Part shown: piece after piece, positions 13,523 through 20,323 of the stretch
Layout of the letters: each line of letters opens with the position of its first letter
Numbering within the stretch: the first letter of the stretch is position 1
Virus record (IMG/VR): IMGVR_UViG_3300021963_000818
Span: 1-20,323 of that record
Length of the DNA stretch: 20,323 nt
Direction: 5' to 3' (one strand)
From: a virus
Translations under genes and position numbers: made by a program
The notes under the pieces: generated by a model
What the model was told of the DNA's origin: nothing
The model's input: the letters and a program-made list of their open reading frames with translations, nothing else
The model's database searches: none

Positions 13523-15037
13523 ATGGCAGACGCTACTCAAAATCTAATGCTTCGAGTCCAAGGGGACAATAGTGGAGCCGATAAAGCTGTTGCTGGAACC
13601 ACAAAGGCCATTGAGAGGCTTCATATAAGTGGTCAAAAGGCTGGCGCAGTATTCAAAAATTTTAGTCGTAGTCTATCCGAGGCTAGAAATGCAAGCGATG
13701 TTGCTTCTGCCGCCGCTGATAGCTTGAGTCATATTTTGGGCAAAACATTAGGTGGTGCTATTGCGATTGGCGGATTTAAGATTTTCTCTGACCAAATCGA
13801 GCGAATGGGGCAAATGCTTAAAGATACAGCAACCGCCGCTCAAAAGGCTTTTGATGATATAGAAAAAGCTGGCAAGGCAATGAATTTAGATGAAGCAAAT
13901 GCCCAAGTATCACAATTAGACTCCTTTATTTTATCAACAGATAACAAACTTAAAGAGCTTAATAGAAGCCCATTTCAAAACTTTATTGCAGAAGCTACTG
14001 GTGCAAGAAAGCAATTAGAGGCTTTAGTTAAAACAAATAAGAAATTAAGAGACAGCAAACTCGCAGAAGGAATCATAAGCCAAAATCTAAATGATGAACT
14101 ACTAGATGGGTTAGACGCAGAATCTAAAAAGCTATATGAAATTGACGCTCAATATCGCAAGCGGTCTAAAATAGCAGAAACAATCACAAACCCACAAGAA
14201 TACGAAGCATTTCAGAAAGCAAGTGGCGATATAATGGCTCGTGAAAGAAACGCTCTTTTAGATAAGATGGCGAAAGATAGGAGAGATTCAGACTTCAAAT
14301 TTGCCAGACAAGTTTATGCTCAAGAGGTAAAGCTAGACAAGGATGCCGCAGACAGATCGGAAAAATTACGACAAGAGCTTATAGACAGAAGAATTGCAAA
14401 TCAGAATAGTGCATCCAAAGAGGAAATGTATGACATTGAGGAAAACGCAAGGCTTGAGGCTAAATTAGACCAAAACAGATTTGATCGACTAATGCGAGAT
14501 GCAAAAAGGGTTAGAGAAGAACAAAAAAAATATGCCGAAAACGAGCAAAAATATGGAGGCGGATTGCTTGGTGCATCACAAGCTGGTCGGCAAGCACTTG
14601 AAACAGCCCAAAAACAAAGAGCAGAAAAGGTAAGGCAAGAGAATTTTAAGGCTCAAGATGTTTATTTTAGCGAACAAGCCAAAGCCGAAAGCGCAAGAAC
14701 TGGAACCCGTGTAACGGCTCAAGATATGCGGGTTAGAGAAGCGCAAAGAGTTTCAGCCGCAAATATGCCAACTCTTGCAGAACAAGCTCAAGCTCAAGCC
14801 CAAGGGTTCACCCCAGAGCAAGTGGCAATAGCAAATGTAGCACAAAAGCAAACTGGTGGTGGATGGCTTAAAGACCTTCCAAACCAATCTTTAGATTGGA
14901 GCAATGGTGGCGCATCAAAACAACAAGGACAAAATGTTTCTGGTGGAAAGGGCGGGTTGATGGAAACACTCAATTCCATTCTGCAATCTTTATCATCTGC
15001 CCCACTTGTTACATCTGGCGCAGGGGGTTCTAAATGA
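13523..15037 (+). CDS. Tail tape-measure protein
   Basis: The product is 504 aa. The N-terminus (LRVQGDNSGADKAVAGTTKA) is typical of tape-measure proteins, in which the protein length sets tail length. A hydrophobic stretch (LGKTLGGAIAIGGFKIF, about 72-88) is followed by long charged, probably coiled-coil helices (about 180-400), with Gln/Ala-rich repeats near 400-435. About 0.15 nm of tail per residue would predict a tail of roughly 75 nm, a general rule and not measured here. It follows the chaperone pair and overlaps the next tail gene by 4 nt (ATGA). Confidence 0.82.
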   Translation: MADATQNLMLRVQGDNSGADKAVAGTTKAIERLHISGQKAGAVFKNFSRSLSEARNASDVASAAADSLSHILGKTLGGAIAIGGFKIFSDQIERMGQMLKDTATAAQKAFDDIEKAGKAMNLDEANAQVSQLDSFILSTDNKLKELNRSPFQNFIAEATGARKQLEALVKTNKKLRDSKLAEGIISQNLNDELLDGLDAESKKLYEIDAQYRKRSKIAETITNPQEYEAFQKASGDIMARERNALLDKMAKDRRDSDFKFARQVYAQEVKLDKDAADRSEKLRQELIDRRIANQNSASKEEMYDIEENARLEAKLDQNRFDRLMRDAKRVREEQKKYAENEQKYGGGLLGASQAGRQALETAQKQRAEKVRQENFKAQDVYFSEQAKAESARTGTRVTAQDMRVREAQRVSAANMPTLAEQAQAQAQGFTPEQVAIANVAQKQTGGGWLKDLPNQSLDWSNGGASKQQGQNVSGGKGGLMETLNSILQSLSSAPLVTSGAGGSK

Positions 15038-15714
15038 GTTCTATTATTGTTGGTTCGCCTATCTCTGGGGCAAAGGTTTTGCAAAGACAAGACTACCAGA
15101 GAGACATTAACGGACTCGAAACCATTACCGAAAACTATAAGATTCGGACAGAGGATCGACTTACTCTCGCCCCAGCAAAAGACACAACTCACGCTTCGTT
15201 CTCGTCATCTAGCTCTAAATACGCTAGGATGGCCGTAGAAACCATTAGCTTTAGCGAACAAGATGGCGGCCTTACATCTATGAATATTGTTTATGTGGGG
15301 CTTACTGCCTCCACCGGGTTGCCCAAGCCAGTAGTCAGAATGATTCCCACAACTGGTGCTGGCATCTATGGGCCGCCATTAACCATTGAAATTGAATTTG
15401 TAACTGATGTTACAGAAAGTCAGATTGCTACTGGTCAGCTAACCACCACATCCACGGCTCAAACAGACAATACCTCTAAAACTTTTGGTGGAAGAATCCC
15501 AACAATACTTAATGGATTAACGCTACCATCAAATCCAATTCAACCATTTAGCAAAATGTATGGTCTTGTTGGGGGAATAAATTATTTGGGTTATTGCCAA
15601 GATAATGTTGATTGCACACGAAGGGGTCAATTCTTGGTGGCTAGGGTTGTGTATAGGGAAAAACAAGATGCCTTTGGCGACCCAGCATTTGTTTCAAATT
15701 TCAAAAGAGTATGA
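15034..15714 (+). CDS. Minor tail protein, distal tail candidate
   Basis: The product is 226 aa and mainly beta, with a Ser-rich stretch (SFSSSSSKYARMAVETISFS) and a Cys pair near the C-terminus (YCQDNVDCTRRGQF). It follows the tape measure directly (ATGA), where distal tail or tail-tip proteins are encoded. No Dit signature is recognised. It is probably a structural component of the tail tip. Confidence 0.5.
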   Translation: MSSIIVGSPISGAKVLQRQDYQRDINGLETITENYKIRTEDRLTLAPAKDTTHASFSSSSSKYARMAVETISFSEQDGGLTSMNIVYVGLTASTGLPKPVVRMIPTTGAGIYGPPLTIEIEFVTDVTESQIATGQLTTTSTAQTDNTSKTFGGRIPTILNGLTLPSNPIQPFSKMYGLVGGINYLGYCQDNVDCTRRGQFLVARVVYREKQDAFGDPAFVSNFKRV

Positions 15715-15950
15715 CAAAAGAGCCTCGTCTTGTTGAGTTAAAGGGAAGCTCTCGCCTAGCCCTTGGTTTCTTCAATAGCCTTATTCGTAGAATTGAATGT
15801 ACCAAGCCCATTGCCGGAGATGGCGTCGTATTAACCGAAAAAGAGGACGGCATCCAAATTGCGGTGTCTGCAAGTTTTAATGTGGTAACTCTTAATGTTT
15901 GCTCCAATGGAACCCCAGCCACAATTCAAGTATATGGGCCGTCAGTCTAG
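15711..15950 (+). CDS. Small tail-tip protein
   Basis: The product is 79 aa, starting in an ATGA overlap with the gene upstream. It is beta-rich with one short hydrophobic helix (SSRLALGFFNSLIRRIEC). A short C-terminal segment (NVVTLNVCSNGTPATIQVYG) suggests a small beta domain. It lies between the distal tail candidate and the fibre. No family recognised. Confidence 0.45.
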   Translation: MTKEPRLVELKGSSRLALGFFNSLIRRIECTKPIAGDGVVLTEKEDGIQIAVSASFNVVTLNVCSNGTPATIQVYGPSV

Positions 15951-15952
15951 CA

Positions 15953-15958
15953 TTGACA
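15953..15958 (+). promoter_or_regulatory. TTGACA start-upstream motif, copy 6
   Basis: TTGACA is followed by TAAGGGG and then ATG 15974, 21 nt from the motif start. The nine bases TTGACATAA are shared with copies 5 and 7. Confidence 0.45.
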
Positions 15959-15973
15959 TAAGGGGCAGTTAAA

Positions 15974-17665
15974 ATGGCACAAAATATCGACTTCTTTATT
16001 GATGTGACCAATGGGACGCTTGTGGCGGCTGGCTCGGTCAAGAACGGAGTTCTCCCTACCTTTACCCGCAACGATACCTACAACTTCCGGGTGCGTCTCC
16101 AAGAGCGAGATACCAACAACTTCCTCCGTGATTTGGATACTACTGGGGCATCTCTAAAGCTAGGCATCGGTGGCATTGATGACGGCCCTAGTGATGGTCA
16201 ATTCAAACTCGTTCTAAACTCCGTCACATCCAATGCCATTTCATTTAACGCTACGACAAGCCAAGTTTATACTGCCATTTCTGCAATCGCTACTGGTGCT
16301 TCCGTTGCGTCTTATTCGAGCGAACCCTATTCCTATTTAATCACATCGGCCACGGCGAATACCGCAATGTCGTTTGGCGGGTCTAGCTTCACGATGTTCC
16401 CAACTAGCTCCGTTATCGTTAATACTCGAAGATTCCCAGCCTCCGGGGTGGCCGCCCAGCAAGTCATTAAACTCCGCAGAAATCCAGCCGTCTATTCGGA
16501 CTCTTTCACGGCATCATCGGTATCTGGTGTGGTTGCTCTTACCAGAACCCAAGTAGGCTCCACGACCCGCAACGAAATCTATAATCTTGCAGTTGGCCCG
16601 GATGCCGAGGGTGGTTCCGTTGTTCTGGCGTTTGGAACCAACACGACAACGGCTATCGCTATCGGGTCTAGTGCCGCTAGCTTTGCCGAAGCACTTACAT
16701 CCGTTACTGGCATCGGTGCAAACAATGTTTCCGTGGACTCTGGAAACAATTCTGGCGATTATTCAATTTCTTTCGTTCGTTCATTGGGATTACAAGCCGT
16801 CATAACCGCACTTACGCTGGATGCCTCTGGGGTTGTCTATGGAAACTATCTTGGCACATCGGTAACGATGGCAACGGCTGAATTGGACGAACTATTTGCC
16901 GAGGCTGGAACCGATACAATAGCTCCAACAATCGAGATCGAGCTTACCCAGAACGGAACGCCCAAGACAATTTATCAAGGGTCTATCAGCGTCCGCCGTG
17001 ACCTTATCACTACCGGGGCAGTAGTCCCCGCCGACCAAGCAAGCTATTACACCAAGGCCGAAGCCAACGCTCTCTTTGTTGAGGATTCCACATCTAATGT
17101 CGATGCAACAAATCGCAAGCTATACAATAGTTATGGAACAGCTTTCCTAGATTGGCAGAACAATAGCATTGGAACTGGCTCCACCATCCTAGACCTTTCT
17201 GGAACTGCCATCACGATTTCTGATGGCTATAACATTGGCATTGGTTCGACTACTGGAACCAAGATTGGTGTTAGCACAGCCTCAAAACTTGCCTTCTATG
17301 GCTCCACCCCAATCACACAACCCGCAAACATCAATGTTGTTTCTGGCCTAATCAATGTAGGATTGATAGCAAATGGGACAACCTACGGAGTGTTTCCACA
17401 ATCTCCAAGAACCATTACTACGCTAACATCTGTTTCATTTGGAACGCTAGCTGGCAACGATCAGCATTATAGGGATGTAGTTGTTACTGGTGCGGCTGTG
17501 AACGACATAGTTTTGGTTGGCTTACCTTCTGCAATTTCAGCAGGTGCAATTATTCAAGGGGTTGTCTATGCTTCAAATGTTGTTTGCTTGTCTTGCGTAA
17601 ATGCTGATAGCGTTTCTAGGGATGTGAACACGGCCACCTACCGAATCTCCGTCATCGGTTATTAA
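15974..17665 (+). CDS. Tail fibre or receptor-binding protein
   Basis: The product is 563 aa. The N-terminal third resembles tail-attachment domains (IDFFIDVTNGTLVAAGSVKN, then NFRVRLQERDTNNFLRDLDT, like BppU-type baseplate proteins). The middle is Ser/Thr/Gly-rich beta repeat. Residues near 370 carry YYTKAEANALF, a common fibre linker. Near 420 GTKIGVSTASKLAFYGSTPI matches a small beta fibre module found in many phage fibres, followed by a final beta domain. It would bind the host surface. It is encoded at the usual end of the tail cluster. Confidence 0.72.
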   Translation: MAQNIDFFIDVTNGTLVAAGSVKNGVLPTFTRNDTYNFRVRLQERDTNNFLRDLDTTGASLKLGIGGIDDGPSDGQFKLVLNSVTSNAISFNATTSQVYTAISAIATGASVASYSSEPYSYLITSATANTAMSFGGSSFTMFPTSSVIVNTRRFPASGVAAQQVIKLRRNPAVYSDSFTASSVSGVVALTRTQVGSTTRNEIYNLAVGPDAEGGSVVLAFGTNTTTAIAIGSSAASFAEALTSVTGIGANNVSVDSGNNSGDYSISFVRSLGLQAVITALTLDASGVVYGNYLGTSVTMATAELDELFAEAGTDTIAPTIEIELTQNGTPKTIYQGSISVRRDLITTGAVVPADQASYYTKAEANALFVEDSTSNVDATNRKLYNSYGTAFLDWQNNSIGTGSTILDLSGTAITISDGYNIGIGSTTGTKIGVSTASKLAFYGSTPITQPANINVVSGLINVGLIANGTTYGVFPQSPRTITTLTSVSFGTLAGNDQHYRDVVVTGAAVNDIVLVGLPSAISAGAIIQGVVYASNVVCLSCVNADSVSRDVNTATYRISVIGY

Positions 17666-17671
17666 GCCGAG

Positions 17672-17691
17672 AGCCGAAAGGCTGAAATCCT
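17672..17691 (+). promoter_or_regulatory. GNRA hairpin and AAATCCT core before the 17692 gene
   Basis: AGCC (17672-17675), GAAA loop, GGCT (17680-17683), then AAATCCT (17685-17691) run directly into the ATG at 17692. There is no normal Shine-Dalgarno in the free spacer; an AGG in the stem may be covered. Confidence 0.35.
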
Positions 17692-18288
17692 ATGGGTAAA
17701 GTTTTATCTGCACAAGGGAGTGGATATTATCCATCTTGCATACAAGAAGGCTCAAAACCAGATGACCCAGATTATCTTGACCTAACCATCGCACAAGGAA
17801 TGGCGTTGTATTGGAGGACTAGAAGATGGAGAGTTGATGCGTCTGGAAGTTTTTATTCTGATGGCAGAGGAACACCGGAAAATCCTATTGTATATTCTGG
17901 GGGCAGTGAACTTACCCCCTCTTTGACTATTACATCTGAAGAAAAACTTGTTTGTTTTGGGAATTACACATTTTACTTTAATGGCGATATCGGCGTTGAA
18001 TCTGTAACGCAGCCAATAACATTTACTTATGATTTTTCTGGCGGATATAAAACCAACGAAAAATTCTATCCATTTTTTGAGGTTGATTCAATTTATGTTT
18101 ATAATAGCTATCCGAGTGGTCAAAAAGTTGGAAGCACCAGATTTATTTTTAATAATTATACAATTGTAAAAGACCTTTACACAAACGACACCGGGGCAAG
18201 TGGAGATGTTTTGATTGATTTTACTTGCATCGAATACTGGTCTTATGGTGGCACTTACAACACCTCTACTGGTGAACCCTTGACATAA
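17692..18288 (+). CDS. Hypothetical virion protein, probable tail-tip component
   Basis: The product is 198 aa. A polar start with IAQGMALYWRTRRWRVDASG (about 33-52) precedes a beta-rich, aromatic part (FGNYTFYFNGDIGVES, then FEVDSIYVYNSYPSG). It is more AT-rich in codons than the fibre gene. It lies between the fibre and the lysis genes, so it could be a fibre chaperone, a tip protein or a receptor-binding accessory. No family recognised. The stop codon is part of the TTGACATAA motif of the next gene. Confidence 0.5.
   Translation: MGKVLSAQGSGYYPSCIQEGSKPDDPDYLDLTIAQGMALYWRTRRWRVDASGSFYSDGRGTPENPIVYSGGSELTPSLTITSEEKLVCFGNYTFYFNGDIGVESVTQPITFTYDFSGGYKTNEKFYPFFEVDSIYVYNSYPSGQKVGSTRFIFNNYTIVKDLYTNDTGASGDVLIDFTCIEYWSYGGTYNTSTGEPLT
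18280..18285 (+). promoter_or_regulatory. TTGACA start-upstream motif, copy 7
   Basis: TTGACATAAGGGCAGG lies upstream of ATG 18299, 19 nt from the motif start, and contains the previous gene's TAA. Confidence 0.45.
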
Positions 18289-18298
18289 GGGCAGGGCT

Positions 18299-18460
18299 AT
18301 GAACTGGCTTACCGAAAACTTTGCAAACATTATGGCTGGCGTTGGTGCGGTTGTTGTCCTTGCTCGCATTATTGTGAAGCTCACACCGACCCCGGCTGAT
18401 GATTCCGTTCTCGAAAAGATTGTTTCGGTTCTTAAAACCCTCGGACTTCACATCGACTAA
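18299..18460 (+). CDS. Holin candidate, 53 aa
   Basis: The product is 53 aa with one membrane helix (FANIMAGVGAVVVLARIIVK, about 8-27) and a short polar helix TPADDSVLEKIVSVLKTLGL. It is the first gene of a set with spanin-like proteins and endolysin, so it is the best candidate for the pore that releases endolysin. It ends immediately before the next ATG (TAA then ATG at 18461). Confidence 0.62.
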   Translation: MNWLTENFANIMAGVGAVVVLARIIVKLTPTPADDSVLEKIVSVLKTLGLHID

Positions 18461-18622
18461 ATGATTACTTCAATCCTCGCCGTCATAGCGGGATTGGTTG
18501 GAATTGGCGGGTGGTGGATTAAAAACAGAGCCAAGACCCGAAGGGAAAGAGACGATGAACAAATCGCTTATAGGCGTTCTCTCCGTGATGCGGAGGTGGA
18601 CTCTTGGATTCATCGCCGTTAG
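18461..18622 (+). CDS. Small membrane protein, i-spanin (Rz-like) candidate
   Basis: The product is 53 aa with one N-terminal membrane helix (ITSILAVIAGLVGIGGWWIK) followed by a very charged helix (TRRERDDEQIAYRRSLRDAE). That is the type II N-in layout of inner-membrane spanins, although real i-spanins are usually longer (about 100-150 aa). The lipoprotein gene at 18555 overlaps its 3' end in another frame, as in Rz/Rz1. Confidence 0.55.
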   Translation: MITSILAVIAGLVGIGGWWIKNRAKTRRERDDEQIAYRRSLRDAEVDSWIHRR

Positions 18623-18836
18623 TTGCATAGCTGGGTGTGCCACGACCCAGCCTTACGACCTTGGGCAAGCACCGAACCAAGACTCGATCTCGGACTTCAT
18701 CCAAAGGTGGGACAAGCTCGATAGAACTCACGCAACCCAAGACCAATATCGGGAACTCTATGCCCAGACGCTCAAGGCATTATCTAGAGCAATGGAAGAT
18801 GCAGAACGAAACAAGTCTAGGGCAGAGGCACAATGA
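18555..18836 (+). CDS. Lipoprotein, o-spanin (Rz1-like) candidate
   Basis: The product is 93 aa, beginning within the previous gene in another frame (68-nt overlap). Residues 1-28 are a lipoprotein signal with lipobox I-A-G-C and Cys28 as the lipid site. The mature part is helical and charged (DKLDRTHATQDQYRELYAQT...MEDAERNKSRAEAQ) and could form a coiled coil with the inner-membrane partner. ATG 18588 gives a tidier signal peptide (MRRWTLGFIAVSCIAGC), but 18555 has the better Shine-Dalgarno (AAGGGAAAGAG). The mature part is longer than lambda Rz1. Confidence 0.62.
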   Translation: MNKSLIGVLSVMRRWTLGFIAVSCIAGCATTQPYDLGQAPNQDSISDFIQRWDKLDRTHATQDQYRELYAQTLKALSRAMEDAERNKSRAEAQ

Positions 18837-19327
18837 CCCTTAAAGAGGCGGCAGAGCGTTCTAGGGGGCATATAGAGCGATTAGAGGCCAATTTTGGGGC
18901 TAGGGTGGCAAAGTGGTATTCGGAGCTATTAGACAAGAAAATCCCTGCCCTAATCTATTGCTCTATCCGCACCCCAGAAGAACAAGAAGAACTTTACGCC
19001 CAAGGCCGAACCAAGCCCGGAACAAAGGTAACCAATGCTAGAGGTATCCCCGCCCAATCCCTGCATATTGGAGGCCACGCAATCGACTTCGTCCCCTTGG
19101 CTCGAACTCCTACCGGGGATTACATCGCTTCTTGGGATGACGATAGCACCTACGCCATCTGCCAAAAGATTGCCGAGAAACACAACCTACGGCATTTAGA
19201 ATGGGAGACTCCGCATTTGGAGGATGGCACGATTTCTGGGTGGAGAGAATTGGTTTCTCCGCAAAAGCAAGATATGAAAATAAAAAAGATTTCACTCGTA
19301 AATAAAAAGCCTTGGTCTAGCAGATAA
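18833..19327 (+). CDS. Endolysin, M15 peptidase (L-alanyl-D-glutamate/VanY-like)
   Basis: The product is 164 aa and cuts peptide stems in peptidoglycan. SLHIGGHAIDF (76-86) is the SxHxxGxAxD zinc motif (ligands His78 and Asp85), and LEWETPH (122-128) gives the third ligand His128 with a nearby acidic residue as general base. In many relatives the acidic residue in this last motif is Asp; here the segment reads WETPH. IYCSIRTPEEQEELYAQGR (41-59) is the conserved helix. No signal peptide, so it needs a holin. It starts in an ATGA overlap with the lipoprotein. The C-terminal 20 residues are basic. Confidence 0.88.
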   Translation: MTLKEAAERSRGHIERLEANFGARVAKWYSELLDKKIPALIYCSIRTPEEQEELYAQGRTKPGTKVTNARGIPAQSLHIGGHAIDFVPLARTPTGDYIASWDDDSTYAICQKIAEKHNLRHLEWETPHLEDGTISGWRELVSPQKQDMKIKKISLVNKKPWSSR

Positions 19328-19330
19328 GGG

Positions 19331-19696
19331 ATGACATCTGCGAATGTTGTGCCGTCCAAACAAAAGTTTTTCAACAAGAAACATCTCCATCATTTAACGC
19401 AAATTCAAGCCGCAACTTGCGAGGCTTTGGAACGGAAATACACGGCGGGGGTCGAGGCTTACAAAACGAATCTTTGGGAGATGCCAGCAATGCGAATGGT
19501 CGAGGAGGGCATCAATGAGGCAGTTGATCAGATAACTTATTTGATGTCGTTACGGCAATCCATGAAAGTGATTTGTGCTTTAGCTCACGAAGGAATGACC
19601 GATCTCGAACTGACAAATCCCAAGGCTAGGGAATGTTGCCAACTTATTTACACTTCATTAACTGGCGATAGAAATAAGCCGAATGAAAACGATTAA
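19331..19696 (+). CDS. MazG-like/all-alpha pyrophosphohydrolase-related protein (weak)
   Basis: The product is 121 aa and largely helical. KYTAGVEAYKTNLWEMP (36-52) followed by EEGINEAVDQITYLMSL (58-74) recalls phage all-alpha NTP pyrophosphohydrolase relatives with a KY..G..E and an EE...D...Y pattern. However, the metal-binding ExxE...ExxD set is not complete, so activity is doubtful. It sits between the endolysin and the metallophosphoesterase and overlaps the latter by 14 nt. AAGGG lies directly against its ATG. Confidence 0.4.
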   Translation: MTSANVVPSKQKFFNKKHLHHLTQIQAATCEALERKYTAGVEAYKTNLWEMPAMRMVEEGINEAVDQITYLMSLRQSMKVICALAHEGMTDLELTNPKARECCQLIYTSLTGDRNKPNEND

Positions 19697-20323
19697 ATTT
19701 GTAGCGTGTGGAGACATCCATGGAAACGAGCAATGCCCTAAAAGCGTTAAGGCTCTATTGGCGTTTTGCAAAGACTTCAAGCCAGACCTAGTGGTTTGCA
19801 TTGGTGACTTGTGGGACTTCAAGGCCATCCGCAAAGGAGCCGGGGACGAGGAGCAAGCATCGAGCTTGCAAGAGGATTGGGATTGTGGGGAGGAGTTTAT
19901 CAGAGAGTTCTTTGCATTTGGAGAGGAACGAATCTTTCTCCGTGGCAATCACGATGAACGCCTATGGGATTTAGCCAAGAATACATCTAGCGGGATTTGC
20001 AGGGATTACGCCAACTCTGGCATTGAGAATATTGAAAGCATAATGAAGGAAACAAGGGCAAAGATGTTTCCCTACGATTCCATTCATGGCCTTTACACTT
20101 GCGGGAGTCTTTCGTTTGTTCATGGTTATGGACACGCAATGCACGGAGCGAAGCAACACTCCGATGCTTATGGGAATGTTTTGTTCGGCCACACTCATGC
20201 CATTGATTATTTCCGTAGCGTTTCACACGACTTGCGGGAAGCGTGGAATATCGGGTGTCTTTCCGAACTTGGGCCTACCTACAATCGCTCGCAGATGCGC
20301 CGCCTTCGCTGGCAGAACGGATG
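19683..20323 (+). CDS. Metallophosphoesterase (3' partial)
   Basis: 213 codons are visible and the frame runs off the window end. The calcineurin-like metal site is complete: ACGDIHGN (8-15; Asp11, His13), CIGDLWD (39-45; Asp42), RGNHDE (87-92; Asn89, His90), SFVHGYGHAMHG and FGHTHAIDYF. It would cleave phosphoester bonds in nucleotides, nucleic acids or proteins with two metal ions. Related phage enzymes act in DNA end or nucleotide metabolism. ATG 19683 overlaps the gene before it, so the two are likely co-translated. Confidence 0.82.
   Translation, partial: MKTIKFVACGDIHGNEQCPKSVKALLAFCKDFKPDLVVCIGDLWDFKAIRKGAGDEEQASSLQEDWDCGEEFIREFFAFGEERIFLRGNHDERLWDLAKNTSSGICRDYANSGIENIESIMKETRAKMFPYDSIHGLYTCGSLSFVHGYGHAMHGAKQHSDAYGNVLFGHTHAIDYFRSVSHDLREAWNIGCLSELGPTYNRSQMRRLRWQNG

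Noticed and set aside
9675-18285. TTGACA copies as plain sigma-70 promoters
   Set aside because: No TATAAT-like box is found 16-18 nt after the hexamers; the region is the start codon itself and the spacing to ATG varies. A promoter role of another kind is not excluded.
70-20226. Numerous minus-strand open frames
   Set aside because: All lie opposite good + strand genes, have no family-like sequence and no initiation signals. They look like shadows.
1-20323. CRISPR arrays, tRNA genes, IS elements, attachment sites
   Set aside because: No regularly spaced repeats, cloverleaf, transposase or integrase sequences were seen by eye; a tRNA scan was not possible.

Overview
This window is a piece of the late (virion and lysis) region of a tailed double-stranded DNA bacteriophage. 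All recognisable genes are on the + strand, packed tightly and often joined by 1-14 nt overlaps (ATGA, TAATG). The order is head, then tail, then lysis. A lambda G/GT-like pair of tail assembly chaperone frames sits before a 504-residue tape-measure protein and no sheath gene is seen, which indicates a siphovirus-type tail. A holin-like protein, a small membrane protein overlapped by a lipoprotein (spanin-like) and an M15 endolysin suggest a Gram-negative host. The host phylum cannot be named from the sequence. No integrase, tRNA, IS element or CRISPR array was seen.

Layout. Positions 3-947 are the 3' end of a head-associated protein that carries an ADP-ribosyltransferase-like domain. A small Cys-containing ORF (949-1098) and a Dps/ferritin-like protein (1103-1480) follow. 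The capsid block holds a prohead protease with a fused scaffold (1485-2693) and an apparent internal scaffold start at 2295, a decoration-type protein (2712-3074), and the major capsid protein (3113-4075), which ends at a strong intrinsic terminator. Next are a small Ala/Ser-rich protein (4161-4457) and a lectin-like protein (4480-5271).

Positions 5303-9678 form an accessory sugar-modification island placed between head and tail genes: a double-domain glycosyltransferase, a small helical protein, two SAM-dependent methyltransferase-like proteins, a second GT-A glycosyltransferase and a heptosyltransferase-like protein. These probably build or decorate a glycan on the virion or on the host surface.

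The tail block starts with a head-tail connector candidate (9694-10011) and two tandem paralogous tail-terminator-like genes (10011-10846). Three tiny coupled genes follow (lipoprotein, winged-helix-like, coiled coil plus membrane helix; 10843-11356). Then come a candidate tail tube protein (11381), an unknown (11762), chaperone G and its -1 frameshift extension (12139-12725), a basic protein (12736), the tape measure (13523), two small tail proteins (15034, 15711), a tail fibre (15974) and an unknown tail-tip candidate (17692). The lysis cassette spans 18299-19327. A MazG-like protein (19331) and a metallophosphoesterase cut by the window end (19683) close the region.

Three control features stand out. 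First, a canonical -1 frameshift signal (GGGAAAC, 7-nt spacer, 8-bp stem) joins the tail chaperone frames. Second, a strong Shine-Dalgarno at 2281-2286 sits in front of an in-frame internal ATG of the protease gene. Third, the hexamer TTGACA occurs eight times on the + strand by hand scan, and seven of those lie 19-23 nt upstream of a gene start, including the internal scaffold start.
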